This document shows positions 1 through 5,714 of a stretch of 6,016 nucleotides of DNA, piece after piece. Made by a program: the position numbers and the translations under genes. The notes under the pieces were generated by a model. It was given only the letters and a program-made list of their open reading frames with translations. It was not told the DNA's origin and searched no databases. This DNA comes from Casp-Chloro-G3 sp002816715 (GTDB taxonomy: Bacteria; Chloroflexota; Dehalococcoidia; Lucifugimonadales; UBA3495), in contig JAQBUV010000118.1 of assembly GCA_027623815.1 (NCBI GenBank), positions 1 through 6,016 of the forward strand. Reading direction: 5' to 3'. The first letter of the stretch is position 1, and every line of letters starts with the position of its first letter.

Positions 1-1
1 A

Positions 2-1762
2 ATGGCCCCGGAACCCACCGCGATGCCCGACACCATGATGCCGGATGTGCCCGCTGAGGCTTTGGCCATTTATGAGACTGCCCCGGCAAACTTGCTGACG
101 TTGGTGCTGAACGAGGATAACGACTCCGGTCAGACTGGGTGGGCCAACCTGACCGCCAAAGGTGACCAGACCGAGGTGATCCTCCTGCTGTCACCTGGAG
201 ACCTGGAGACGGAATCGGCGCACATCCACTCCGGCCGGTGCGGAGACGCACTCGGGGGTGTGGCGCATCCGCTGACCAGCTTCGTTGATGGCGCGGGCTT
301 TTCAATAACGACTCTTGAAGTTGAGATGGCCAGTCTGCTCAACGGCGACTTTGCGATCAACACCCATAAGAAGGGTGAGGGATCGGTTTACACCAATTGC
401 GGTAACATCCCCGCCGACGCCGAAAGCGTGACCATCGCCCTGGGTGCCCAGAACGACTCCGGTCAATCTGGTCTGGCAACGTTGACCGCTCGCGGCACGA
501 CAACTGAAATAGTCGCCTTCCTATCGCCCGGCGCATTGGAAAGCCAGTTGATGCATATCCATTCTGGCCAGTGCGGCGCTGACACCTTGGGCGGCGTGGT
601 CCACCCGCTGACCAGCTTTATTGGCGGATTCGGGCCTTCGGTGACTACGGTAAACGCGCCTCTTAATAGCGTGCGGACCGGCGACTTCGCTATTAACATT
701 CACCAGGCTGGAAAGCCTAGCGTTTACACCGCCTGCGGCAACATTGGGCGCAATACCGCCACGATCACATTAGACCTGAGCGAGGACAATTCCTCTGGGC
801 AGTCTGGCTTTGCCTTGCTGACTCCACGGGGAGATAATACCGAGGTCTGGCTATCCCTCTCCAAGGGCAGTATGATTTCCTCGGCGGTACACATCCATAG
901 CGGTCAGTGCGGAGACTCTCTTGGGGATGTGGTACATGGGCTGACCAATTTCTCCGGGGAAACTTCGGCCACTCTGCTGGAAGGGGTATCCCTGAGCAGC
1001 CTGCTCACCGGCGGTTTTGCCGTCAACAGCCATAACGTGCGAAGTCCCTTGGTCTACACCTCCTGCGGCAATATCCCGGGAATTGACGTAACCATGATAG
1101 CCTCAACTGACGGCGAATTTTCCTTCAATATTGGCGAGCTAGTCGTCCCGGCGGGCCGCCAAATAACGCTAGATTTTTCAAATCTGGGTGAACGGCCGCA
1201 TACCGTCTACTTCCACTCGTTTGCCGACCAGAACTCCAAGAACGGGCGAGCCGACTGGCTGAACACCGGAGAATCCCAAGCCCAGCAATTTGTCTTCGAC
1301 CGGCCGGGTCTATACTCCTTCTATTGTCCCGTCGGTTCCCATGAAAACAGCGGGATGATCGGTACGCTCCGGGTGGTCGGGCCGTCCACCGGTGGCGACC
1401 CAACCATCGCTTTGGAGGCCCCAACGACTTCTCGTGAGTTAAGAGGCCCGACGGTTCCCTATGGTGTTAGCGTTACTAACTTTGATGTTTCTGACGATGA
1501 TCCCAGTAGCGGACGGATCAAAATATCTCTGGATGACACGGACTTTGGTTCAGTCGACAGCGTGATTGGCGCGCTGACCAACCTGGCCCAAGGGGTTTAC
1601 TCGCTGACCGCCGAGTTGGTCAACAGCGATGACAGTTCGCTAAACCCGCCGGTGCAGAGTACCATCACCTTTACCCTGAATGATGAAACTGCGACACCCA
1701 CCGGAAACCCGGCTCTGGGCGTTAGCCCTATTGCCGGCCGATCAACAGTGGTAATCGAATAA
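2..1762 (+). CDS. Exported three-CHRD-repeat protein with a type 1 copper (cupredoxin) domain, 5'-truncated by the window edge
   Basis: The reading frame is open to the window edge, so the ATG at position 2 may be internal. No signal peptide is visible, and the Pro/Met-rich first 20 residues look like a linker after a missing export signal. Three homologous repeats of about 105 residues follow (roughly 30-137, 142-249, 252-359). Each has an HIHSG-x-C motif (H74/H76/C80; H185/H187/C191; H297/H299/C303), a later INxH-like motif (H122, H234, H344) and a closing CGNI motif (C133, C245, C355). This fits the CHRD family, and the paired cysteines could form a disulfide. Residues 365-460 are a plastocyanin-like domain with a complete type 1 copper ligand set: H400, C442, H447 and M452 (C-x4-H-x4-M). 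Residues 465-560 resemble an Ig-like or beta-sandwich domain. The tail has no anchor. Likely a secreted or surface copper or redox protein; its substrate is unknown. Domain calls are confident, function is not. Confidence 0.88.
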   Translation: MAPEPTAMPDTMMPDVPAEALAIYETAPANLLTLVLNEDNDSGQTGWANLTAKGDQTEVILLLSPGDLETESAHIHSGRCGDALGGVAHPLTSFVDGAGFSITTLEVEMASLLNGDFAINTHKKGEGSVYTNCGNIPADAESVTIALGAQNDSGQSGLATLTARGTTTEIVAFLSPGALESQLMHIHSGQCGADTLGGVVHPLTSFIGGFGPSVTTVNAPLNSVRTGDFAINIHQAGKPSVYTACGNIGRNTATITLDLSEDNSSGQSGFALLTPRGDNTEVWLSLSKGSMISSAVHIHSGQCGDSLGDVVHGLTNFSGETSATLLEGVSLSSLLTGGFAVNSHNVRSPLVYTSCGNIPGIDVTMIASTDGEFSFNIGELVVPAGRQITLDFSNLGERPHTVYFHSFADQNSKNGRADWLNTGESQAQQFVFDRPGLYSFYCPVGSHENSGMIGTLRVVGPSTGGDPTIALEAPTTSRELRGPTVPYGVSVTNFDVSDDDPSSGRIKISLDDTDFGSVDSVIGALTNLAQGVYSLTAELVNSDDSSLNPPVQSTITFTLNDETATPTGNPALGVSPIAGRSTVVIE

Positions 1763-1789
1763 ATTCAGGCCAGTTGTCCAACATTTTGG

Positions 1790-1815
1790 AGGGGGCGCAC
1801 GAGAGTGCGCCCCCT
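1790..1815. terminator. Perfect 11-bp hairpin between convergent genes (possible bidirectional terminator)
   Basis: The arms AGGGGGCGCAC (1790-1800) and GTGCGCCCCCT (1805-1815) are perfectly complementary around a GAGA loop. The hairpin lies 27 bp after the stop of the CHRD/cupredoxin gene and 93 bp beyond the stop of the convergent YceI-like gene. No T-run follows on either strand, so it is not a classic intrinsic terminator. It may still stop transcription from both sides or protect 3' ends. The rest of 1763-1908 shows nothing else recognisable. Confidence 0.5.
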
Positions 1816-1908
1816 GTGGTAGCCGGTGGAGATGAAGATTCTACCCAGGCTTTTATTAGCCCCAGCTATTAGCGCAAATCAGAAGTGGTTGCCCTCTGCG
1901 GATGGACA

Positions 1909-2745
1909 CTACTGTTCCACCTGGGTGGCCGTTAACACAAAGTCTATTTCCAGCCTAATATCATCCTCAACGCTCAGCAGAAAAAACTTGGAAGGCCGCA
2001 CCAGATGGAACTTGGCGAAATCAAAATTGGTATTGGCCGTGCCGGAAATCTGGTCGGGCGCGAATTGGGCCGTTACTTCCCAGGTTAGTGGGCTGGTGTT
2101 GCCATGTATTGTCATGTCTCCCCGTAGCTGAAAGTTAACCTCCCCTTCAAGTGGCAAAGGCCACGGCAGGCCGGGAGCCTCCGTAACCACAAACTCGGCC
2201 AGGGGAAATTGGTCTGATTCCAACGATTCCCCCTTCAGGTATTCGTCCCGGTCGTCATCGTCGCTGCGCAGCTTACTCAAGTCCACCACCAGGGTAGATT
2301 CCTCCGGCACCACCTCTCCACCACCACCAAAGGTGATGGCCCCAGTCACCGCTCTGGTCTTGCCAATAGCATCGTTGGGAATGTTGCGCTTGGCGAACTG
2401 CTCCTTGACCAGATAGCGCGCTTGTGAGCCTTCGGTTATCTCCAACCTCATCGGGCTTCGTTCTGGTTCGGGAGTAGGCGTGACGGTAGCGGTCGGTGTG
2501 GGCACGGGGGTATCCGGTTCAGGTGTGGGAAAATTGGTGGTGGCTGGGATTAATTCCGCTGTTTGATTGGCCGATTCAACCAACGCCGGTGGCGCCGATG
2601 TTGATTGAATCGTCGGGATAGCCGTCGGGATATCTGTATTGACAATAGTCGGCTGAGCGCAGGCCGCAGCCAATAACAGCCCGGCAACAATCAGCCAGAC
2701 AAACCATATACTTCCAGCGTTCTTCTTTGACGAAATCACATTCAT
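1909..2745 (-). CDS. YceI-like domain lipoprotein with a Thr/Pro-rich stalk
   Basis: The 278-residue product starts with a short charged segment, a hydrophobic stretch (residues 12-28) and a lipobox-like LAAA-C, so Cys29 is the likely lipidation site and the protein is predicted to be membrane-tethered and extracytoplasmic. Residues 30-96 are a low-complexity spacer, with many TP/PTP units at 72-95. Residues 98-275 match the YceI beta-barrel family: a RDEYLKGESLESDQFPLAEF segment (166-185), GDMTIHG (209-215) and a final strand SVEDDIRLEIDF (258-269). YceI barrels bind long isoprenoid-like lipids. The usual N-terminal D-x2-H-S motif is replaced by TEGSQARY (104-111), and the insert NIPNDAIGKT (121-130) is distinctive, so the ligand may differ. 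The AGAGG Shine-Dalgarno touches the ATG at 2745 directly; the in-frame GTG at 2739 has a better 6-nt spacing and could be the true start, with little effect on the protein. The stop codon is TAG. Confidence 0.85.
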   Translation of the reverse strand: MNVISSKKNAGSIWFVWLIVAGLLLAAACAQPTIVNTDIPTAIPTIQSTSAPPALVESANQTAELIPATTNFPTPEPDTPVPTPTATVTPTPEPERSPMRLEITEGSQARYLVKEQFAKRNIPNDAIGKTRAVTGAITFGGGGEVVPEESTLVVDLSKLRSDDDDRDEYLKGESLESDQFPLAEFVVTEAPGLPWPLPLEGEVNFQLRGDMTIHGNTSPLTWEVTAQFAPDQISGTANTNFDFAKFHLVRPSKFFLLSVEDDIRLEIDFVLTATQVEQ

Positions 2746-2903
2746 CCTCTAATAAACTTCTGTGCAGGTTTGTGATACCTACAATTGACCACCGTCAGAA
2801 CAAATTCTGGCAGCAGTCCTATCGACAATACGTGAAATTCCCGCAAGCGGATTGCGAATCAACAAGGGAATGAACAATTTTTCCCAGAGTCCGATTGCCA
2901 TCT

Positions 2904-2931
2904 TTGCAGCCAGCTTCAATAGCGGTATTAT
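2904..2931 (+). promoter_or_regulatory. Candidate sigma-70-type promoter for the zinc-ribbon microprotein
   Basis: TTGCAG (2904-2909) and TATTAT (2926-2931) are separated by 16 bp. The -10 matches the consensus at five of six positions, while the -35 is weak. Transcription would start near 2938, giving a leader of about 60 nt that carries the AGGTGA repeats and the Shine-Dalgarno. The call rests on pattern and position only. Confidence 0.3.
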
Positions 2932-2942
2932 TAGATTGTAAT

Positions 2943-2970
2943 AGGTGATTCACCTTTGTCTGCAGGTGAA
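2943..2970 (+). promoter_or_regulatory. Three AGGTGA inverted repeats in the microprotein leader (operator or alternative hairpins)
   Basis: AGGTGA (2943-2948) and TCACCT (2950-2955) form a dyad around one base. TTCACCT (2949-2955) also pairs perfectly with AGGTGAA (2964-2970) over an 8-nt loop. The middle element can therefore pair with either neighbour. The dyad lies about 5-17 nt after the predicted transcription start, where a repressor could block elongation, and the second hairpin ends 15 nt before the Shine-Dalgarno. Either an operator or a small mRNA switch is possible; neither is proven. Confidence 0.35.
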
Positions 2971-2985
2971 AAAATTCAGAATAAT

Positions 2986-2993
2986 AAGGAGAG
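2986..2993 (+). promoter_or_regulatory. Strong Shine-Dalgarno for the zinc-ribbon microprotein
   Basis: AAGGAGAG lies 7 nt before the ATG at 3001, near-ideal in both sequence and spacing. It is the main evidence that this very short reading frame is translated and starts at 3001. The same frame has a stop (TAG) at 2932-2934 and no ATG or GTG between there and 3001, so no longer protein is likely. Confidence 0.75.
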
Positions 2994-3000
2994 ACTCGAG

Positions 3001-3099
3001 ATGCTAAGCAACTGGAAATGCGAGAAATGCGGACAGGAGAACGGGCCAATGCGGGACGTATTCTGCGAAAAATGTGGATCTAGGCGGGATGGGAAGTAA
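3001..3099 (+). CDS. 32-residue zinc-ribbon microprotein (single RanBP2-like finger)
   Basis: The frame encodes a basic 32-residue protein ending in TAA. Nearly the whole length is one zinc-binding module: W5, C7-x2-C10, N14, C22-x2-C25. The pattern W-x-C-x2-C-x3-N-x7-C-x2-C is very close to the RanBP2-type finger (W-x-C-x2-4-C-x3-N-x6-C-x2-C), including the invariant Trp and Asn, and also fits the broader zinc-ribbon/double-zinc-ribbon class. In known RanBP2 fingers these residues support binding of single-stranded RNA or of ubiquitin; that role here is inference. A strong RBS precedes it and a hairpin terminator follows 25 bp after the stop, so it forms a complete one-gene transcription unit. 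It is cytoplasmic, with no signal or membrane segment. It could also be a remnant of a larger zinc-ribbon protein, but the dedicated signals argue against this. Confidence 0.72.
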   Translation: MLSNWKCEKCGQENGPMRDVFCEKCGSRRDGK

Positions 3100-3123
3100 C
3101 CGGCGTCCTCAAGTTAATCTTAA

Positions 3124-3158
3124 AATCGCTCCGGGCGGTTCAACTGCCCGGAGCGATT
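3124..3158. terminator. 13-bp perfect hairpin, terminator between convergent genes
   Basis: AATCGCTCCGGGC (3124-3136) and GCCCGGAGCGATT (3146-3158) pair perfectly over a 9-nt loop. On the + strand the stem is followed by a modest CCTATTTCG tract, which would end the microprotein transcript. Read on the - strand, the stem is followed by TTAAGATTAACTT, so together with the stem's closing ATT it could also terminate the hydrolase-like/selA transcript, whose last gene stops at 3218. Bidirectional use is inferred from this placement. Confidence 0.75.
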
Positions 3159-3217
3159 CCTATTTCGTCCAAAGTCCGATTGGCGCTTTCTTTACCATGG
3201 ACTTACGGACTTAAAGA

Positions 3218-3973
3218 TCAGGCAAAGTTCAGCAGAACATCGGCCAGTTCTTTGGGCTGGTATAAGGACACTTGGTGACAGGACTCCAACTCAATCACTT
3301 CAGCATTGGGAATGCGGGCTGCCATTCGCAGTTGCGTCGCCATCGGCAGCACCCGGTCCCTGGTCAAGACTGCGTAAGTAACTGGACTAGTCAGTTCACC
3401 AAGCTCTTGGCTCTTAGACTTCAGGACTCCTACCGGTAAAGGCCCGTAATAGCCAATAGACTCCACCACTGACATCGGGTCCATCCCGTTACACAGATAT
3501 CGTTGAACTACTCCCCCAGGAATCTTGGTGTCTTTGCCCATTAGACTGCCCAGGTTGCTCATTGCCTGAAAACCCAGCCTGGAGCCAAGGGGCAACTCAT
3601 CTATCATAGACCTGCCTCTTTCTGGAACGATGCCCGCGATCAGCACCAGCCTTTTGGGTGGCGACGGCAGCAGTCCGGCGGCCTGCAAGATCAGCCATCC
3701 GGCGAAACCGTGGCCCACCAGGATCACATCCTGCAACCCCTGACGTTCCACTGTACGGACTATGGATTGGACGCACTCGTCCAGCAACACCGAAGATGTG
3801 TCCCCATCGGAATCTGCGCCATGACCGGGCAGATCCATTGAGTAGACTTTGTTGGCCCGGCGGTAGGCGTAGAGGCGCGGCGGGTGTTCCACCGGAGCGG
3901 TCATGTAACCCCACACCTTGCCCCAACTCCAGGCCCCTTGCCCTGCGCCATGCACCAATAAGTAGTCTGTCAC
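3218..3973 (-). CDS. Alpha/beta-hydrolase-fold protein lacking the nucleophile serine
   Basis: The 251-residue cytoplasmic protein has the layout of the alpha/beta-hydrolase superfamily, closest in pattern to the hydroxynitrile lyase/methyl esterase-like group. An oxyanion motif HGAGQGAW lies at 8-15, then DLPGHG at 47-52, a nucleophile-elbow strand LVGHGFAG at 85-92, a candidate acid D206 in TRDRVLP and a candidate catalytic H233 in SCHQVSLYQP. At the elbow the expected G-x-S-x-G reads G87-H88-G89-F90-A91, so the catalytic Ser is Gly, encoded GGT at 3709-3707, one base from AGT (Ser). The acid and His remain. A roughly 10-residue insertion (about 25-36) precedes the DLPGHG strand. The start is GTG, supported because a core beta-strand begins at residue 4; the RBS is weak. 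The gene follows selA after 59 bp on the same strand and is probably co-transcribed. It may be a pseudoenzyme, a binding protein or an enzyme with another mechanism; the fold is confident, the activity unknown. Confidence 0.85.
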   Translation of the reverse strand: MTDYLLVHGAGQGAWSWGKVWGYMTAPVEHPPRLYAYRRANKVYSMDLPGHGADSDGDTSSVLLDECVQSIVRTVERQGLQDVILVGHGFAGWLILQAAGLLPSPPKRLVLIAGIVPERGRSMIDELPLGSRLGFQAMSNLGSLMGKDTKIPGGVVQRYLCNGMDPMSVVESIGYYGPLPVGVLKSKSQELGELTSPVTYAVLTRDRVLPMATQLRMAARIPNAEVIELESCHQVSLYQPKELADVLLNFA

Positions 3974-4032
3974 TCTATTGTTTTCGCTCTACTATTATCG
4001 AATTTACGCCGTCTAGCGCGGTGGGTAGGGCG

Positions 4033-5397
4033 CTAAGTGGATAACGCCGACGCCAGTCCCCGCAACAGCGCAGCGTCATCATCTGGCAGCACGGTGCGCG
4101 GGTCGAGGAGCACCTGATCAACCTCAATGCGGGCGATTACCGGTGGATCGCCGGACCGCAGTCTTCGCATAACTTCTTCGGCGCCACCCTCGATACCGGC
4201 ACAGGACAGCGCCAAGGCCCAAGAGGGTAGCGTCTCACCGGGCAGGCTGCCGCCGCCGATCGCCGATTTGCTGGGCACGACGGTACCGGGCGCTTCCAAC
4301 GTGGTCTGCCAGGATTTTGCCCGCTGTTTCACGGCTTCCGGCGGAGTGGAAATCATCCGCCAGATTGGAATTTCCTGTTCCGCTTCTTGCCTGAGGTAAT
4401 GTACCAGCGTGGCAGTCAGGCTGGCCAGACTCAGCTTGTCGATTCGTATGGCTCGGGCTAGAGGATGCCGCTCCAATTTCTGCACCAACCCCTTCTCGCC
4501 GACAATTATGCCGGCCTGGGGGCCGCCCAGCAGCTTGTCACCCGAGAAGAAGGTCAGTCCCACCCCAGCGGCAACGCTTTCCTGCGGCGTTGGTTCGTGG
4601 GCCAGACCGTATTTTTCGCTGTTCAACAGACACCCACTGCCTACATCATGGAGCACCGGAATGCCTCGTCGTTGGCCCAATTCCACCATTTCTTCGGGTT
4701 CGACAAAGGCGGTGAAACCTTCGATGCGAAAGTTGCTGGAGTGGGCCTTCACGAAAGCCCCGGTTTGGTCGGTGACGGCGTCCTCATAGTCCCTGATATA
4801 TGTGCGGTTGGTGGTGCCAACATCGACTAACGTCGCGCCGCTCTGCTTCAGAACATCGGGAATGCGAAACCCGCCCCCAATTTCCACGGCCTCGCCCCGG
4901 GATACAATAACCTCTCTGCCAGTTGCCAAAGCCGACAGACCCAGGAGCAATGCCGCCGCATTGTTATTGACCACCAGTGCGGCCTCGGCTCCGGTCAAAG
5001 CGCGCACCAAAGATTGCAGGTGGGCTTGGCGAGACCCCCGGCGCCCAGTGGTAACATCCAACTCCAGGTCGGAGTAGCCCTGGGCTGCCATCACCGCTGC
5101 TTCGCTGGCCGCCTTACTCAAGGGAGCGCGCCCCAGGTTGGTATGAATGATTACCCCAGTGGCGTTGATCACCCGCTGGGGGGAAGGCTCCAGCATAGCT
5201 GAAATGTCCCGCCCCACTGACGCCGCCACTTCGTCCGCCGCAGGAGCTTCGCCGCCCTGCCGGATAGACTGGCGCGCCTGATCCAACCGCTGTCGTGCCA
5301 GGTCGACCACCCAGTCTCGACGATAAATGGTTAACATTTCAGTCAAGGTCGGGTCGGATAACACGGCATCGACACTGGGCAGATTGCGGAACTGCAT
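4033..5397 (-). CDS. selA: L-seryl-tRNA(Sec) selenium transferase (selenocysteine synthase)
   Basis: SelA is a PLP enzyme that converts seryl-tRNA(Sec) to selenocysteinyl-tRNA(Sec) using selenophosphate from SelD, the step before SelB-driven insertion at UGA codons. The 454-residue length fits bacterial SelA (about 460). Family motifs appear in order: RVINATGVIIHTNLGRAPLS (75-94), a Gly/Arg-rich segment TTGRRGSR (116-123), VVNNNAAA (142-149), the VSRGEAVEIGGGFRIPDVL block (165-183), VGTTNRT (193-199), VLHDVGSG (248-255) and the cofactor site FFSGDKLLGGPQAG (283-296), where K288 is the predicted PLP-Schiff-base lysine. The N-terminal region (1-75) and a C-terminal domain complete the usual architecture. 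GGAG at 5406-5403 lies 5 nt before the ATG, which fixes the start. An extended -10 promoter and a palindrome lie upstream. The next gene is a hydrolase-like protein, not selB, which is the commonest partner. No defect was seen. Confidence 0.96.
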   Translation of the reverse strand: MQFRNLPSVDAVLSDPTLTEMLTIYRRDWVVDLARQRLDQARQSIRQGGEAPAADEVAASVGRDISAMLEPSPQRVINATGVIIHTNLGRAPLSKAASEAAVMAAQGYSDLELDVTTGRRGSRQAHLQSLVRALTGAEAALVVNNNAAALLLGLSALATGREVIVSRGEAVEIGGGFRIPDVLKQSGATLVDVGTTNRTYIRDYEDAVTDQTGAFVKAHSSNFRIEGFTAFVEPEEMVELGQRRGIPVLHDVGSGCLLNSEKYGLAHEPTPQESVAAGVGLTFFSGDKLLGGPQAGIIVGEKGLVQKLERHPLARAIRIDKLSLASLTATLVHYLRQEAEQEIPIWRMISTPPEAVKQRAKSWQTTLEAPGTVVPSKSAIGGGSLPGETLPSWALALSCAGIEGGAEEVMRRLRSGDPPVIARIEVDQVLLDPRTVLPDDDAALLRGLASALST

Positions 5398-5441
5398 TGA
5401 CTCTCCGAATATTTCAAAACCGTGCTTCTAAAGCGGAAATA

Positions 5442-5470
5442 ATTGTACCATGAATGGCCGGTCTGCTCAG
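5442..5470 (-). promoter_or_regulatory. Extended -10 promoter of selA
   Basis: Read leftward, TGG-TACAAT (5450-5442) forms an extended -10 element, with TACAAT matching five of six consensus bases. A 17-bp spacer leads to CTGAGC (5470-5465), a poor -35 that the extended -10 could compensate for. Transcription would start near 5435, leaving a leader of about 38 nt that includes the GGAG Shine-Dalgarno. The -35 and most of the spacer lie in a perfect palindrome. Confidence 0.5.
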
Positions 5471-5477
5471 ACCGGCC
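5456..5477. promoter_or_regulatory. Perfect palindrome over the selA promoter (candidate operator)
   Basis: GGCCGGTCTG (5456-5465) and CAGACCGGCC (5468-5477) are perfect inverted repeats around CT. The centre falls on the predicted -35 of the selA promoter. A two-fold symmetric site in this position is typical of a repressor or activator binding site. As RNA it would form a stable 9-bp stem with a GCTC loop, but no T-run follows on either strand and no gene ends just before it, so a terminator is less likely. A repeat-element half is a third possibility. Confidence 0.5.
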
Positions 5478-5514
5478 CGCGCCCGAAACCCAGTGTATTG
5501 GTTCAGTTTGGTTC

Positions 5515-5602
5515 TCGTCATTCCGGCGCAAGCCGGAATCCATCGGATCGTATCAACTCAACCACCCTGGTATCTGGACGCCAGCCCTCGCCGGTGTGAC
5601 GA
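5515..5602. repeat. 88-bp two-hairpin interspersed repeat (REP/MITE-like) with short terminal inverted repeats
   Basis: The element begins TCGTCA (5515-5520) and ends TGACGA (5597-5602), which are exact inverted repeats. Just inside the left end, ATTCCGGC (5520-5527) and GCCGGAAT (5532-5539) form a perfect 8-bp stem over a GCAA loop. Near the right end, ACGCCAGC (5578-5585) pairs with GCCGGTGT (5590-5597) over CCTC, with one mismatch and one G-T pair. This matches the well-known class of bacterial repeats reading CGTCATTCC...GGAATCC and CTGGA...GTGACG, whose translations (MDSGLRRNDE, TPALAGVTN) appear as spurious proteins in databases. No transposase lies nearby, so the element would be moved in trans. 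Only one copy is inside this window. Confidence 0.7.
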
Positions 5603-5656
5603 ATAGAGTCCCAATCCTGACTCACCACACGGGACTACTATCGAAACCAACCGCAA

Positions 5657-5686
5657 CTGGCAATCTATGCCACAGGAGTATAGAAT
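5657..5686 (+). promoter_or_regulatory. Candidate promoter of the small membrane protein
   Basis: CTGGCA (5657-5662) and TAGAAT (5681-5686) are separated by 18 bp, giving four and five of six consensus matches. Transcription would start near 5693, after the ATG at 5667 and before the RBS at 5699-5704, so this promoter would favour the ATG at 5715 as the start. The evidence is pattern only. Confidence 0.3.
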
Positions 5687-5714
5687 CATAGTCATAGCAA
5701 GAGGTTACTTTGTC

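Larger units (their letters stand above)
2746..3000. other. Divergent intergenic region between the YceI-like and zinc-ribbon genes
   Basis: This 255-bp gap must hold the promoters of the leftward lipoprotein gene and the rightward microprotein gene. The right part holds a candidate promoter, AGGTGA inverted repeats and the microprotein RBS, listed separately. In the left part I see no convincing promoter for the lipoprotein gene. There is a small dyad CGCAA-GCGGA-TTGCG at 2842-2856, flanked by TTCCC (2838-2842) and GGGAA (2866-2870), of unknown meaning. No credible coding frame was found: the open frame on the minus strand across 2819-3049 overlaps the microprotein and resembles no known protein. 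Confidence 0.5.

Noticed and set aside
2819..3049. A 76-residue minus-strand open frame upstream of the YceI-like gene
   Set aside because: It overlaps the zinc-ribbon microprotein antisense, has no recognisable domain, and the plus-strand frame has a strong RBS and terminator.
3172..3212. Inverted repeat AAGTCCG/CGGACTT downstream of the hydrolase-like gene
   Set aside because: Seven-bp arms across a 27-nt loop without a T-run are weak, and the 13-bp hairpin at 3124-3158 is a better terminator.
3974..4032. Possible selC (tRNA-Sec) between selA and the hydrolase-like gene
   Set aside because: The gap is only 59 bp, too short for a tRNA-Sec of about 90-100 nt, and no T-arm-like GGTTC sequence is present.
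3597..4044. Open frames of 109 and 128 residues overlapping the hydrolase-like gene
   Set aside because: Low-complexity Arg/Pro-rich translations without motifs or RBS, overlapping a clear alpha/beta-hydrolase frame.
4127..5202. Several long plus-strand open frames antisense to selA
   Set aside because: The minus-strand selA frame is complete with all family motifs; the others show no domains and are frame shadows in GC-rich DNA.
5343..5543. A 66-residue minus-strand reading frame beginning MDSGLRRNDE
   Set aside because: Its start is the translation of the interspersed repeat, a known source of spurious proteins, and the rest runs through the palindrome and promoter into the start of selA in another frame.
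5443..5691. An 82-residue plus-strand reading frame across the selA upstream region
   Set aside because: It contains FRRKPESI and TPALAGVTN, the usual plus-strand translation of the same repeat, and has no RBS or domain.
5667..5714. Upstream ATG extending the small membrane protein by 16 residues
   Set aside because: It has no clear Shine-Dalgarno and lies inside the candidate promoter; the ATG at 5715 has AAGAGG at a workable distance. It remains an alternative.
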